Made by a program: the position numbers and the translations under genes
Shown: positions 28,925-36,450 of the stretch, in pieces
Position numbering within the stretch: the first letter of the stretch is position 1
Layout: every line of letters begins with the position of its first letter
DNA from: Clostridium_AD estertheticum_D
GTDB taxonomy: Bacteria > Bacillota > Clostridia > Clostridiales > Clostridiaceae
Length of the DNA: 64,000 nt
Assembly (NCBI RefSeq): GCF_018861295.1
Contig: NZ_JAHLDM010000002.1
Span: forward strand, 287,691-351,690
Direction of reading: 5' to 3'
Notes under the pieces: model-generated
Databases searched by the model: none
The model's input: the letters and a program-made list of their open reading frames with translations, nothing else
Told to the model about the DNA's origin: nothing

Positions 28925-28974
28925 GTTACACCCCTCTGGTCTGAATGGTAAAAGTTACACCCCTGGGGTACTTG
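28925..28974. repeat. REP-like palindromes 1 and 2
   Basis: Copy 1 (28925-28942) is degenerate: GTTACACCCCTCTGGTCT. Copy 2 (28954-28970) is GTTACACCCCTGGGGTA, with the palindromic core ACCCCTGGGGT. Same left flank (TTACA) as five further copies up to 32.2 kb. Confidence 0.8.
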
Positions 28975-28980
28975 AAAAAC

Positions 28981-29019
28981 GCAAAAAAAATTACAGCCCT
29001 TAGTGAACCGTAATTTTGC
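28981..29019. repeat. diverged inverted repeat beside the RAYT
   Basis: Arms GCAAAA...ATTAC and GTAATTTTGC enclose a 15-base centre with AGCCCTTAG. The TTACAGCCCT part resembles the REP core, so it may be an old copy. Confidence 0.5.
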
Positions 29020-29043
29020 ATATTGCCATCTTTTTTTCTTTTT

Positions 29044-29056
29044 CACCCCTGGGGTG
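29044..29056. repeat. REP-like palindrome 3, abutting the RAYT stop codon
   Basis: Perfect palindrome CACCCCTGGGGTG. On the transposase strand it begins immediately after the TAG stop. Confidence 0.85.
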
Positions 29057-29602
29057 CTAAGTTCCAGACTCCACATAATTTTTATATAATTCTCTGTTAT
29101 TGTCTTTAAAGCAAGATAATATCCTATCGCTACAAACAAACTCTTCTTTTCCATCACTCATATAGCTAAAATAGCTGCTCCATTCATAGCTCTCAGGCTT
29201 TTTAACCATTTTAGCTCTCACTGGGTTTAAATGTACATATCTACTTGCTTCAAGCATTTGAGCATCTGTTTCTATAAGTTCAGAGTAATATCTATCTTGA
29301 AATAAATGCCCAATATAGTTATATTTTTTATTATAGTACTTCGCATATTTACTATGTATTCTTCCTATAAATTGTCCTAAAGGCTTTTCTTCAGTTCTAA
29401 TTAATATATGCACATGATTATCCATTAAACAATAACTTATTACCTCATATTTGTCATACATATAGTAATCCAACGTTTCTTTCGTCAATGTTAAGTAATG
29501 CAAAAAATCCTCTTTATCTTTAAAAATATCATTTCTATGATTGCCTCTTGCAGTAACATGATAGCTTGCACCCGGATACCATTTTCTTTTTATAGTTGGC
29601 AT
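29057..29602 (-). CDS. REP-associated tyrosine transposase (RAYT, Y1/IS200-like)
   Basis: 181 residues. It starts RKWYPGASYHVTARGNHR, carries the HUH motif DNHVHIL (His63, His65), a Tyr-rich catalytic helix HSKYAKYYNKKY (about 83-94), GHLFQDRYYSELI and RYVHLNPVRAKMV. These are hallmarks of TnpA_REP proteins, single-strand endonucleases that process REP hairpins. Many RAYTs are longer at the C-terminus; here the frame stops at a REP palindrome, so it could be slightly shortened. GGAGG precedes the start. Palindromes lie at both ends (29044 and 29656) and more follow to 32.2 kb. Confidence 0.9.
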   Translation of the reverse strand: MPTIKRKWYPGASYHVTARGNHRNDIFKDKEDFLHYLTLTKETLDYYMYDKYEVISYCLMDNHVHILIRTEEKPLGQFIGRIHSKYAKYYNKKYNYIGHLFQDRYYSELIETDAQMLEASRYVHLNPVRAKMVKKPESYEWSSYFSYMSDGKEEFVCSDRILSCFKDNNRELYKNYVESGT

Positions 29603-29655
29603 AATTAACCTCCACTTATTTGAGTATTATTAATTATTGCCAAATTCACAAATAT

Positions 29656-29672
29656 TTACACCCCAGGGGGTA
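29656..29672. repeat. REP-like palindrome 4, upstream of the RAYT
   Basis: TTTACACCCCAGGGGGT, about 55 bases before the transposase start. With palindrome 3 it brackets the gene. Confidence 0.8.
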
Positions 29673-29716
29673 TATCAAATCTTTTTTCTTCCCCACCTCT
29701 CACTTTTAAACATAAA

Positions 29717-29752
29717 GAACACCAATAGCTACTACTTTAGCTACTGATGCTC
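29717..29752 (-). repeat. covarying RNA hairpin, copy 1 (terminator-like)
   Basis: On the minus strand GAGCATCAGTAGCTA pairs with TAGCTATTGGTGTTC over 15 positions if G-U pairs are allowed, then CTTTAT follows. It lies downstream of the Rpn-like gene (ending 29832). The G-U pairs form only in minus-strand RNA. Three relatives are at 30951, 31744 and 38861. Confidence 0.75.
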
Positions 29753-29800
29753 ATTCTAATATTTTTACACTACTCATGTCTTTTCCTATGCTTTTTGCTC
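29753..29800 (-). pseudogene. remnant of the small coiled-coil gene (C-terminal codons)
   Basis: The minus strand reads KSIGKDMSSVKILE then stop, matching SMRKDMSSVEII of the intact gene at 31831-32112. The stop codon is contributed by the first bases of the adjoining hairpin repeat. Confidence 0.6.
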
Positions 29801-29831
29801 AACATATTTTTTATTTACTTAATTTAAACTT

Positions 29832-30707
29832 TCACTGCAAGATATTCTTTTTTATTTCAATTATTTTCTCTATTGGTATGCCTGTTCCCTTGGCTACTAT
29901 TTCTTCACTTATTCCAAGTTTAAGAAAATTAATGGCATCTTCTAATGCTTTTCTACTTTCCCCTTTTTCTTCTGCTGACTTTATCCTAGTAAGTTGGTCG
30001 CTAATTTCTGCTTGCCTTGATTCATATAACATTCTTGCCTTTTTATCCTTACTTATTGTTTGCAATAATCCATAGGCTTTCTTTATGTCTTTATTTTTCT
30101 CAGCTAACATTTCCATCGCTCCCTTCGATTTTGCATCTAAGAATTCCATCCACTGAACTATTGGATCGTTTTCATCTTTCTCAATATCTTCATCAAATAA
30201 TTTTGGTATTTCTAAAAAATGCACCTCAATTATATCTGTTAATCTATACCCTGTTTTATCTTCTGTCAAGTGATAGCTAGAATAGAGTTTCTTTAACGGA
30301 GTACACTTAAAGTCTACAATATTTATAGTAACACATTTTTTTAACTTATCATAAGTATCTCCTGGTTTTATTTGACTTGTATACATCTTGCTCCAGTAAA
30401 AAATGGTACGCTCTGCCATGTAATCAGTAGGCAATATTTGTATTTCAACATCTATTTGCTTTCCTTCCTTTGTTCTTACCCTTACATCTAATATCCCTTT
30501 TTTATCTTCCTTGAATTCTTTTATTAATTCACTATTTATTATTTCTATTCCATCAAAATTTTCTTCTGGAACACCTAACACATCACTTAACAGTGCTATT
30601 AGAAGGTCTTTATGTTTTTCATTTCCAAAAATATACTTAAACACAAAATCATATTTTGGAGACATTATGAAATTATCTTCTATTAATTTTCCTTTTCCCC
30701 TAATCAT
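29832..30707 (-). CDS. Rpn/TIGR01784-like PD-(D/E)XK nuclease family protein
   Basis: 291 residues. It opens MSPKYDFVFKYIFGNEKHKD (residue 15 on), then GILDVRVRTKEGKQIDVEIQ, the PD-(D/E)XK nuclease core, and GYRLTDIIEVHFLEIPKL. The C-terminal third is charged and helical with EEIVAKGTGIPIEKI, typical of this clostridial transposase-like family. Rpn proteins are recombination-promoting DNases; they often occur in many copies per genome. Start supported by AGAGGATG about ten bases upstream. It stands alone in the island between hairpin copies 1 and 2. Confidence 0.85.
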   Translation of the reverse strand: MIRGKGKLIEDNFIMSPKYDFVFKYIFGNEKHKDLLIALLSDVLGVPEENFDGIEIINSELIKEFKEDKKGILDVRVRTKEGKQIDVEIQILPTDYMAERTIFYWSKMYTSQIKPGDTYDKLKKCVTINIVDFKCTPLKKLYSSYHLTEDKTGYRLTDIIEVHFLEIPKLFDEDIEKDENDPIVQWMEFLDAKSKGAMEMLAEKNKDIKKAYGLLQTISKDKKARMLYESRQAEISDQLTRIKSAEEKGESRKALEDAINFLKLGISEEIVAKGTGIPIEKIIEIKKNILQ

Positions 30708-30950
30708 TTTATCACATCCTCTATACTATTATTTATTATAGTGTATCTAACAATTTATTTTTAAACTCATTTATCTTATTAGTTATTTAATTTATTTATT
30801 ATTTCTTTAGATGATGGACTCATTTAATACATCAAACATACATAACTTCTTCTTCTATTATATCCTCTTTTATTGCCTTATGCACTATTTATCTAATCAC
30901 TTGTTGACTTATAATAATTATTATATAGATGTCCAATATAATTATATTTC
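30708..30950. other. AT-rich gap before the Rpn-like gene
   Basis: No supported gene. A near-palindrome (ATACTATTATTTATTATAGTGTAT) sits about 30 bases upstream of the Rpn-like start and contains TATAAT, possibly the -10 element, but no good -35 was found. Confidence 0.4.
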
Positions 30951-30996
30951 TAACAAAATAAGCACCAGTAGCTAATTCTATAGCCACTGATAGCAC
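30951..30996 (-). repeat. covarying RNA hairpin, copy 2
   Basis: On the minus strand CTATCAGTGGCTA pairs with TAGCTACTGGTGC (about 12 pairs including G-U), followed by TTATTTTGTT. It lies directly beside REP palindrome 5 and is the same family as 29717. Confidence 0.7.
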
Positions 30997-31089
30997 TAAA
31001 TTTACACCCTGGGGTTCTTGCAAATTAAGCATTTTCCCCAAGAAAGCAATATCTTGTACTCCTTCAACAATGAATAGATAATTTTCCAT
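30990..31089 (-). pseudogene. truncated TOPRIM-like (DUF3226-type) gene start
   Basis: The frame from ATG 31089 reads MENYLFIVEGVQDIAFLGKML, resembling the VEG...D start of TOPRIM/DUF3226 proteins. It then runs into REP palindrome 5 and hairpin 2, where similarity ends, although an open frame continues to 30889. Probably the 5' stump of a gene cut by rearrangement at the repeat. The family call is tentative. Confidence 0.45.
31004..31016. repeat. REP-like palindrome 5
   Basis: ACACCCTGGGGTT, one C shorter than the consensus, with the TTTACA left flank. Confidence 0.75.
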
Positions 31090-31321
31090 TAGCGTAAGTC
31101 ACCATCATTTTCAATAATAACTTTAAAAGCTTTATTTCCTGAGAGTCTTCTAGCAATAATGCCATGCCTTTACCCGGTAACATTTCAATGCCAACGATAT
31201 TACTATCAAACATATACAACAATTCTAATAATTGTGATTTATCATCACTTTTAATCGCATTTACTAATGAACGGATAGAACAACTTTCATTAAAATGATC
31301 AATAGATAAAACGTATTTCAT
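31064..31321 (-). pseudogene. hypothetical open frame, probably a remnant of a larger gene
   Basis: About 85 residues from ATG 31321 (KYVLSIDHFNESCSIRSLVNAI...FDSNIVGIEMLPG...LLEDSQE), overlapping the TOPRIM-like stump by 26 bases. Pieces such as FDSNIVGIE recall the middle of AAA/OLD-type ATPases that are often paired with TOPRIM genes, but no Walker motif remains. Codon use looks coding. Likely a fragment of a decayed ATPase-nuclease pair. Confidence 0.4.
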
Positions 31322-31465
31322 TTTTATTGCCTTTCTCAAGATATGTTAGACACTCTTCCGGAATAAGTGAGTTATCATATTCATTCAGGTCTTTAATAAA
31401 CCTATAGTTCACAGAATACACTAATTCAATCCTGCTAACTTTTTTACGAGAAGAGCTCATCATTA
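31299..31465 (-). pseudogene. short open-frame fragment upstream of the ATPase-like remnant
   Basis: The minus strand reads SRKKVSRIELVYSVNYRFI...EECLTYLEKGNK and overlaps the next frame. It may be an earlier part of the same broken gene in another frame. The codons upstream of it fall inside a repeat-like element, so the start is unclear. Confidence 0.3.
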
Positions 31466-31625
31466 AATTATCTCCTGCGTAGCTGCAACAGCTTCGAAGA
31501 AGATGCATTGACAACTTCTGAAGGAGATTTACCCCTTTGCAGTTCTCTGGAATAGATAACAATTCTCAATTGTTATTCTCCCACTGGAGTTTTCTATTTG
31601 TTAGTGTATGTCGTTAAAGAATTTA
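31462..31625. repeat. repeat element related to the cheB-cheD gap sequence
   Basis: It shares ordered words with 58384-58515: TAAAT.ATCTCCTG.GT.GCT, CATTGAC.ACTTC.GAAGGA.ATTT, a central small hairpin, CCCACTG.AG and ATGTCGTTAAA. The AATAGATAACA hairpin inside resembles 1680-1710. Possibly a decayed small mobile element. Confidence 0.5.
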
Positions 31626-31628
31626 CCC

Positions 31629-31716
31629 TAACTTTTCTGTTATTAATGCAAATTTTTTTGCTACAGCGGAAGCTAACGCTTCTACTTCAAGTTTAATTAA
31701 ATCAATTCCAAATTTT
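31629..31716 (-). pseudogene. C-terminal remnant of an unknown gene, cut by REP palindrome 6
   Basis: The minus strand is open through GIDLIKLEVEALASAVAKKF...ITEKLG and a TAA stop. Upstream it meets the palindrome and an in-frame TAG, with no start codon. The parent family is not recognised. Confidence 0.4.
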
Positions 31717-31729
31717 ACACCCCAGGGGT
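31714..31729. repeat. REP-like palindrome 6
   Basis: TTTACACCCCAGGGGT, followed within 15 bases by hairpin copy 3. Confidence 0.8.
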
Positions 31730-31743
31730 TTGACTAAAGCAAA

Positions 31744-31779
31744 AAACACCATTAGCTAATTAACTAGCCATTGATGTTT
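31744..31779 (-). terminator. covarying RNA hairpin, copy 3, with U-tract
   Basis: On the minus strand AAACATCAATGGCTA pairs with TAGCTAATGGTGTTT (14 of 15 positions) and the run continues TTTTTTGC. It is a good terminator for the coiled-coil gene ending at 31831. Confidence 0.75.
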
Positions 31780-31830
31780 ACTTATTATCCTTTTAATTTT
31801 ACATTTCCAGAATTGACATTCCTAATCCTA

Positions 31831-32112
31831 CTATTTTACAGCCTTTAGTTTTGCAATATCTGCCCAATTATTTGCCGTTATAATTTCCACACTACTCATG
31901 TCTTTCCTCATGCTCTTAACTTCACCTTTAATTTCGAAAACTTCATGCTTTAAATTTTCCTGCTCTGCTGATATAACATCCGTTTTGTGCTCTAAAGCTC
32001 TCAATATTTGAGTATGCTCTTCCTGTGCCATCTTAATTGATTTCACATCATCTTGCATTGATTTCATATCACTTTGCATTTCTTTTAGAATATCTAATAT
32101 TTCCTTCTCCAT
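31831..32112 (-). CDS. small coiled-coil protein of unknown function
   Basis: 93 residues, almost wholly predicted coiled coil (ILKEMQSDMKSMQDDVKSIK, LKHEVFEIKGEVKSMRKDM), ending NNWADIAKLKAVK. No membrane segment and no recognised catalytic motif. AGGTGGTGA precedes the ATG. Two decayed copies of its 3' end lie at 29753 and 36126, so the gene has been duplicated and lost repeatedly around this locus. It is followed by hairpin copy 3. Confidence 0.65.
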   Translation of the reverse strand: MEKEILDILKEMQSDMKSMQDDVKSIKMAQEEHTQILRALEHKTDVISAEQENLKHEVFEIKGEVKSMRKDMSSVEIITANNWADIAKLKAVK

Positions 32113-32204
32113 AAATTCACCACCTAAATCTTTTGCTATTATTATATCATATTAAAGCTAAGGTTAAAATCATAAATAGTGTTTTATCGAATCATTTTGT
32201 TAAA

Positions 32205-32220
32205 TACACCCCTGGGGTTT
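32205..32220. repeat. REP-like palindrome 7, abutting the secreted repeat protein stop
   Basis: ACACCCCTGGGGTTTA, two bases beyond the TAG stop of the gene to its right, as palindrome 3 does for the RAYT. Confidence 0.8.
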
Positions 32221-32221
32221 A

Positions 32222-34306
32222 CTAAATAGATTTTATTGCTAATGTTCTATCGCTTTCTAGAAATTTCTTCCTTGTAACCGATACATATATATCCCTACTC
32301 GCTGCTTTAGTTTGTGTTATGCTTACAATTAAATCTACTCTAACTGTTGTTGTCTTTGCTTTTATTGCTGTTCCTGTTCCTATTAAAACTCCACCTTTTT
32401 CAGTTGAATATACTTTTACTATATCCCCTATAGCTAAGTTTTGGATAAGTACCCTGTCTAATACTCCATCTGAATTATTTATTGCTACTATATTTCTATC
32501 ATATAGTGGTGCTGACTTTGCTTCTGAATCATAAGATACCCCTGATGTCCTATCACTTTCAAGTAATGATTCTCTTGTTACTGATACATATATATTCCCA
32601 CCAGTTGCTCCAATTTGTTTTATACTTATTGTTAAATCTCCTACTGCTTTTTCAGTTGCCGTTCCTATTACGATTCCACTTGTTGCTGATGAATATACTT
32701 TTACTATATCTCCTATAGCTAAATCTCTAACCACTACAGTATCTGCTGTTCCAGCTGCATTGTTTGATACTACTATATCACTTTGATATAATGGTATTGA
32801 TTTTGCTTCTGCAGTATATGCTGCTGATGTTCTATCACTTTCAAGAAATGCTTTTCTTATTACTGATACATATACATTTCCGCTGGCTACTCCAATTTGT
32901 TTTATACTTACTGTTAATCCCGACGCTGTTGCAGTTGAGGTTCCTATTATGACTCCACCAATTGCTGCTGAATATACTTTTACTATATCCCCTATATATA
33001 AGTTTTGAACCACCACAGTATCTGGTGTTCCAACTGCATTATTTGTTACTACTATTTGAGTTTGATCTAATGGTGTCGATTTCGCTTCTGCAGCATATGC
33101 TATTGCTTTTGTTCTATCACTTTCAAGCAATGCTTTACTTGTTACTGTTACATATACATTTCCGCTCTCTGCTCCAATTTGTTCGATATTTACCGTTAAA
33201 TCTCCAGCTACTTTTGCAGTTGCAGTTCCAAGAATATCTCCGGCTACTAAAGTGGAATATACATTTACTATATCCCCTATAGCTAATTTTTTAACCACTA
33301 CTGTGTCTGATGTTCCAACTGCATTATTTGTTACTACTATAGCTGCTGGATCAAGTGGTGTTGATTTTTCTTCTGCATCGTATGCTACAGCTGTTGTTCT
33401 ATCACTTTCAGTCAATGTTTTACTTGTCACTGTTACGTATACATTTCCAGCTTCTGATCCAATTTGTGGAATACTAACTGTTAAATCTCCATCTGCTTTT
33501 GCAGTTGCTGTTCCAAGTAAAACTCCATCCGTTGATGTTGAATATACTTTTATTATATCTCCTATAGCTAAACTTGGAACCACTACTGTATCTTTTGTTC
33601 CAGCTGCATTGTTTGTTACTACTATACTCTTTGGATCTAATGGTATTGATTTTACTTCTGCGGGATATGCTACAAATGATGTTGTATCACTTTCCAGTAA
33701 TGTTTTACTTGTAACAGATACATATACCTTTCCGGCTTCTGCTCCAATTTGATCAATACTTACTGTTAAATCTCCATCTATTTTTGCAGTTGCTGTTCCA
33801 AGTAGAACTTCAGCCGTTGATGTTGAATATACTTTTATTATATCCCCTATAGCTAAACCTGGAACCACTACTGTATCTTTTGTTCCAGCTGCATTATTTG
33901 TTACTACTATCCCCCTTGGATCTAGTGGTATTGATTTTACTTCTGCATCATATGATTTATTAATTTTATTGCTCTCGAGAAATCCTGTACTTTTAACAGA
34001 TACGTAAACATTTCCGGCCGAACTTCCAAGTTGTTTTATACTTATTTTCACATCCCCAGTAACCTTTGCTGTTCCTGTCCCTATAGATTTTTTATCTGTA
34101 GTAGCTGAATATACATTTACAATATCACCTTTTGCTAGGCCCGTTACATTTAAAATATCGGGGGCTCCTGCATTATTTGTTATAGTTATATTTGTATCAA
34201 CAAGTGGATTAGACAATTTTGCTGCAAAAGCTATACTTGATGATGGTAAAACCACTGATAGAAATACTATTACGCTTAGTACTTTTGATAATAATTTCTT
34301 CATCAC
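32222..34306 (-). CDS. large secreted protein with seven 95-residue repeats
   Basis: 694 residues. A signal peptide (KKLLSKVLSVIVFLSVVLPSSSIAFA) is followed by seven tandem domains of about 95 residues. Each runs IVVTNNAAGTxDTVVVxxLAIG, DIVKVYST, IGTATAK, GDLTVSIxQIG, GNVYVSVT, FLESDRT and ends PLD or PLY. The predicted all-beta units look like an adhesin or surface stalk, but there is no LPxTG, S-layer or choline-binding anchor and no named family is recognised. Start: GTG 34306 or the following ATG, six to nine bases from GAGGGG. It lies between the REP island and the first flagellin. Repeats diverge most at the two ends, as in arrays growing from the middle. Confidence 0.8.
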   Translation of the reverse strand: MMKKLLSKVLSVIVFLSVVLPSSSIAFAAKLSNPLVDTNITITNNAGAPDILNVTGLAKGDIVNVYSATTDKKSIGTGTAKVTGDVKISIKQLGSSAGNVYVSVKSTGFLESNKINKSYDAEVKSIPLDPRGIVVTNNAAGTKDTVVVPGLAIGDIIKVYSTSTAEVLLGTATAKIDGDLTVSIDQIGAEAGKVYVSVTSKTLLESDTTSFVAYPAEVKSIPLDPKSIVVTNNAAGTKDTVVVPSLAIGDIIKVYSTSTDGVLLGTATAKADGDLTVSIPQIGSEAGNVYVTVTSKTLTESDRTTAVAYDAEEKSTPLDPAAIVVTNNAVGTSDTVVVKKLAIGDIVNVYSTLVAGDILGTATAKVAGDLTVNIEQIGAESGNVYVTVTSKALLESDRTKAIAYAAEAKSTPLDQTQIVVTNNAVGTPDTVVVQNLYIGDIVKVYSAAIGGVIIGTSTATASGLTVSIKQIGVASGNVYVSVIRKAFLESDRTSAAYTAEAKSIPLYQSDIVVSNNAAGTADTVVVRDLAIGDIVKVYSSATSGIVIGTATEKAVGDLTISIKQIGATGGNIYVSVTRESLLESDRTSGVSYDSEAKSAPLYDRNIVAINNSDGVLDRVLIQNLAIGDIVKVYSTEKGGVLIGTGTAIKAKTTTVRVDLIVSITQTKAASRDIYVSVTRKKFLESDRTLAIKSI

Positions 34307-34344
34307 ATTTATCCCCTCTTCCCACTATTTAAAATTAACTCATA

Positions 34345-34373
34345 AATATTCTACATATCTAAGACATTTTCAA
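34345..34373 (-). promoter_or_regulatory. possible SigA promoter of the secreted repeat protein
   Basis: TTGAAA (34368-34373), 17-base spacer, AATATT (34345-34350) on the minus strand, about 40 bases upstream of the start. The -10 is weak. Confidence 0.4.
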
Positions 34374-34382
34374 AGTATTAAA

Positions 34383-34418
34383 CAAAAATAAAGGACCACC
34401 AAGAGGTCATCCTTTCAT
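34383..34418 (-). terminator. terminator of the first flagellin gene
   Basis: On the minus strand AAAGGATGACC and GGTGGTCCTTT form a stem with TCTT at the loop, followed by ATTTTTG, about 55 bases after the flagellin stop. Confidence 0.75.
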
Positions 34419-34473
34419 CTATATCATTGCTAACCTCCGAAGTAAACTTTCATAAATTTCTCAACTGATTTCG

Positions 34474-35337
34474 TTACCTACTTCTAACATTCTCCAATAT
34501 CTTCAATGCATTTTGTGGTAATTGATTTGATTGAACCATCATTGCATTCCCAGCTTCTGCAAGAATATTATACTTAGAATATTCCATTATTTCTGTAGCC
34601 ATATCCGTATCTCTTATACCACTTTCAGCTTCTTGTGTTTTATCTGTTATCTCTGTTATAGAATCATAACTACTTTGAAATCTATTCTCTAGGGCTCCAA
34701 ATTTACTTCTTGCATCAACAATAACCTTAAGCGCATTGTCTATAGATTTTAATGATTCATCCGTATTAGACGCATTTATATTTTTAAGACCTAGTCCATC
34801 TTTAGTTAAATCATATTTTGGTATTTTAATTTTTTCTCCTACATTGACACCAGTAACCATTTCTATATTACCAGTTGTCTTTCCAATAACAACTGGATCA
34901 ACGTGACCTGGATTATCTGGGTCAGCAACATTTAAAAGCTTAACTCCATTAAACTCAGTATTATTCGCCATGTCATTTGCTCCATCCACCATTTGGTTAA
35001 TTTCACTTTGAATATTCGCTTTATCTGAATCAGTTGTAGTCCCTCCAGCTTGTAATAATAATTCTCTAACTCTCTGTAGACTGCTAGTAATACCTTCAAG
35101 ACCACCTTCTGCTGTTTGAAGCATACTAACACCATCTTGAGTATTATTCGCTGCCATTTGTAGTCCTCTTATCTGCATTCTAAATCTCTCACTTTGAGCA
35201 AGTCCATTCGGGTCTTCTTTTGCACTATTTATTTTAACACCAGATGATATTCGTCCTAATGATGAATTCTGTTTAATAAGATTTTTACTGTATTCTCTAT
35301 ATATATTTAAAGATGCTATATTCTTATTTATTCTCAT
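34474..35337 (-). CDS. flagellin (divergent paralogue 1)
   Basis: 287 residues. The N-terminal D0/D1 part has SLGRISSGVKINSAKEDPNGLAQSERF and NNTQDGVSMLQTAEGGLEGI; the C-terminal part has AESGIRDTDMATEIMEYSKYNIL and QSNQLPQNALKILENV. The variable centre is short. Clearly a flagellin, but unlike the consensus in starting MRINKNIASLNIYREY. A near-perfect SigD promoter lies 45 bases upstream, so it is probably expressed with the late genes. It may be a minor filament or cap-proximal subunit. Confidence 0.9.
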   Translation of the reverse strand: MRINKNIASLNIYREYSKNLIKQNSSLGRISSGVKINSAKEDPNGLAQSERFRMQIRGLQMAANNTQDGVSMLQTAEGGLEGITSSLQRVRELLLQAGGTTTDSDKANIQSEINQMVDGANDMANNTEFNGVKLLNVADPDNPGHVDPVVIGKTTGNIEMVTGVNVGEKIKIPKYDLTKDGLGLKNINASNTDESLKSIDNALKVIVDARSKFGALENRFQSSYDSITEITDKTQEAESGIRDTDMATEIMEYSKYNILAEAGNAMMVQSNQLPQNALKILENVRSR

Positions 35338-35380
35338 AAAATCAACTCCATTAAAGTTTTTTAATTACTATCTATTTAAT

Positions 35381-35407
35381 ATATCGGAGAAACTATATTT
35401 TACTTTA
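35381..35407 (-). promoter_or_regulatory. SigD promoter of flagellin 1
   Basis: TAAA, exactly 15 bases, TCCGATAT on the minus strand; 11 of 12 consensus bases (TAAA-N15-GCCGATAT). Confidence 0.9.
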
Positions 35408-35488
35408 GAAATTTTATTACACTACTATTTTATTATTAAACTATTTTCATTATTATATTGTTTGGTTTTCATTGTAATTTATATAAGA

Positions 35489-35830
35489 CTAATATACCAT
35501 CACATCTGGTGGAAACAAGCTTAAAGAACTTTCAAAAGAAATTAAAGCATCTTCTTTTGATATTCTACCACACACAAGATTCCTATATAACATATACAAC
35601 TTCAAATGAAGCTCTGGACTAGAGTTCTTAACTTCTACCATTTTTTCAAATATTTTATCTTCAACAGAAGATTTGCTCTCTAAAATAATAAAACTAGATA
35701 CAAAATTCTGAAGTTCGTCAATTTTAATTTTTAAATACGGCTCAGAACAAAGTACACTTATTTCATCTAGTTCTTTAATAATTTTTTGTATTGATTCTAC
35801 TCCAATTGAAACTTGATTATCGATACTCAC
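35489..35830 (-). CDS. small helical protein of unknown function
   Basis: 113 residues, largely alpha-helical and acidic (VESIQKIIKELDEISVLCSE, VEDKIFEKMVEVKN, CGRISKEDALISFESSL). GTG start with AGAGGTGA nine bases upstream. It lies between two flagellin genes, so a chaperone or flagellin regulator is possible, but no family is recognised. No clear promoter was seen. Confidence 0.6.
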   Translation of the reverse strand: MSIDNQVSIGVESIQKIIKELDEISVLCSEPYLKIKIDELQNFVSSFIILESKSSVEDKIFEKMVEVKNSSPELHLKLYMLYRNLVCGRISKEDALISFESSLSLFPPDVMVY

Positions 35831-36125
35831 ATAGCATCACCTCTCTCGTTTTAAAGTATTTATTTTCTATAACCTTTCGTTTCCTAGCCAGTTAATAGAA
35901 ATAGGTGATTAAAAAACCTATCTTCTTAATTCCGTATAAAATTGGATAGTTTTATTAATCATCTATGATAAATTATGCATATATTAAATAATAATGTTAT
36001 AAAAAAATTTTTTAATTTGTTTAGTGTTTCACTTAATACTTCGTTTAAAGAGTTAATAACTTTATATAAATTTCTATAAATATTCTTTGCCCTAAAATTA
36101 AAAACCATTGCTTAACTTATACATA
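35831..36125. other. AT-rich gap between flagellin-region genes
   Basis: Contains an imperfect hairpin near 35930 (AATAGGTGATTAAAAAACCTAT) and otherwise no supported gene. Confidence 0.4.
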
Positions 36126-36325
36126 TTATTTTATAGCCTTTAGTTTTGCAATATCTGACCAGTTATTTACTGTAATAATTTCCACACTACTCATGTCTTT
36201 TCTTATACTCTTAACTTCACCTTTAATTTCGAAAACTTCATGCTTCAAATTTTCGTGGCTATTAGTTTCAGCATTCTCTTGTGGCCTAGTGCCTACTTTC
36301 TTGGCGTACCCTGTGTTAACTTGCT
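36126..36325 (-). pseudogene. chimeric remnant ending in the coiled-coil gene C-terminus
   Basis: The last 41 codons read NLKHEVFEIKGEVKSIRKDM...NNWSDIAKLKAIK, nearly identical to residues 53-93 of the intact gene at 31831. Upstream the frame stays open for about 25 codons of unrelated sequence (NTGYAKKVGTRPQENAETNS) with no start codon before a TAG. It is a duplicated 3' end joined to another sequence, partly in the leader region of the plus-strand flagellin. Confidence 0.65.
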
Positions 36326-36353
36326 AAATTTTACTTTAATGTTATTTCGAGTA

Positions 36354-36380
36354 TAAAGTTTTAAATATATGTAACGATAT
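36354..36380 (+). promoter_or_regulatory. SigD promoter of the plus-strand flagellin
   Basis: TAAA (36354-36357), 15 bases, AACGATAT (36373-36380). The roughly 65-base leader has a small GGCGTCCCGCC hairpin and two GGA motifs (AAAGGATAA near 36391 and the ribosome site). Confidence 0.85.
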
Positions 36381-36450
36381 ATTTATTGTGAAAGGATAAT
36401 AATCATAGGCGTCCCGCCAACATTATAAAAATTCCAAGGAGGTATTTATT

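Noticed and set aside
28891..29157. Minus-strand 88-codon frame next to the RAYT
   Set aside because: It overlaps the transposase in another frame and consists largely of translated REP palindromes.
28925..32220. CRISPR array
   Set aside because: The palindromic repeats are irregularly spaced by hundreds of bases and flank genes, with no spacers or cas genes.
32319..33752. Several long plus-strand open frames (Leu/Tyr-rich or Ser/Val-rich)
   Set aside because: They are antisense to the seven-repeat secreted protein, whose repeated composition keeps other frames open. They have no ribosome sites and match no family.
36260..36345. GC-richer segment upstream of flagellin 2, considered as a riboswitch or ncRNA
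   Set aside because: It reads as an open minus-strand frame joined to the coiled-coil remnant and matched no RNA class I know; the SigD promoter lies downstream of it, so it is not in the flagellin leader.
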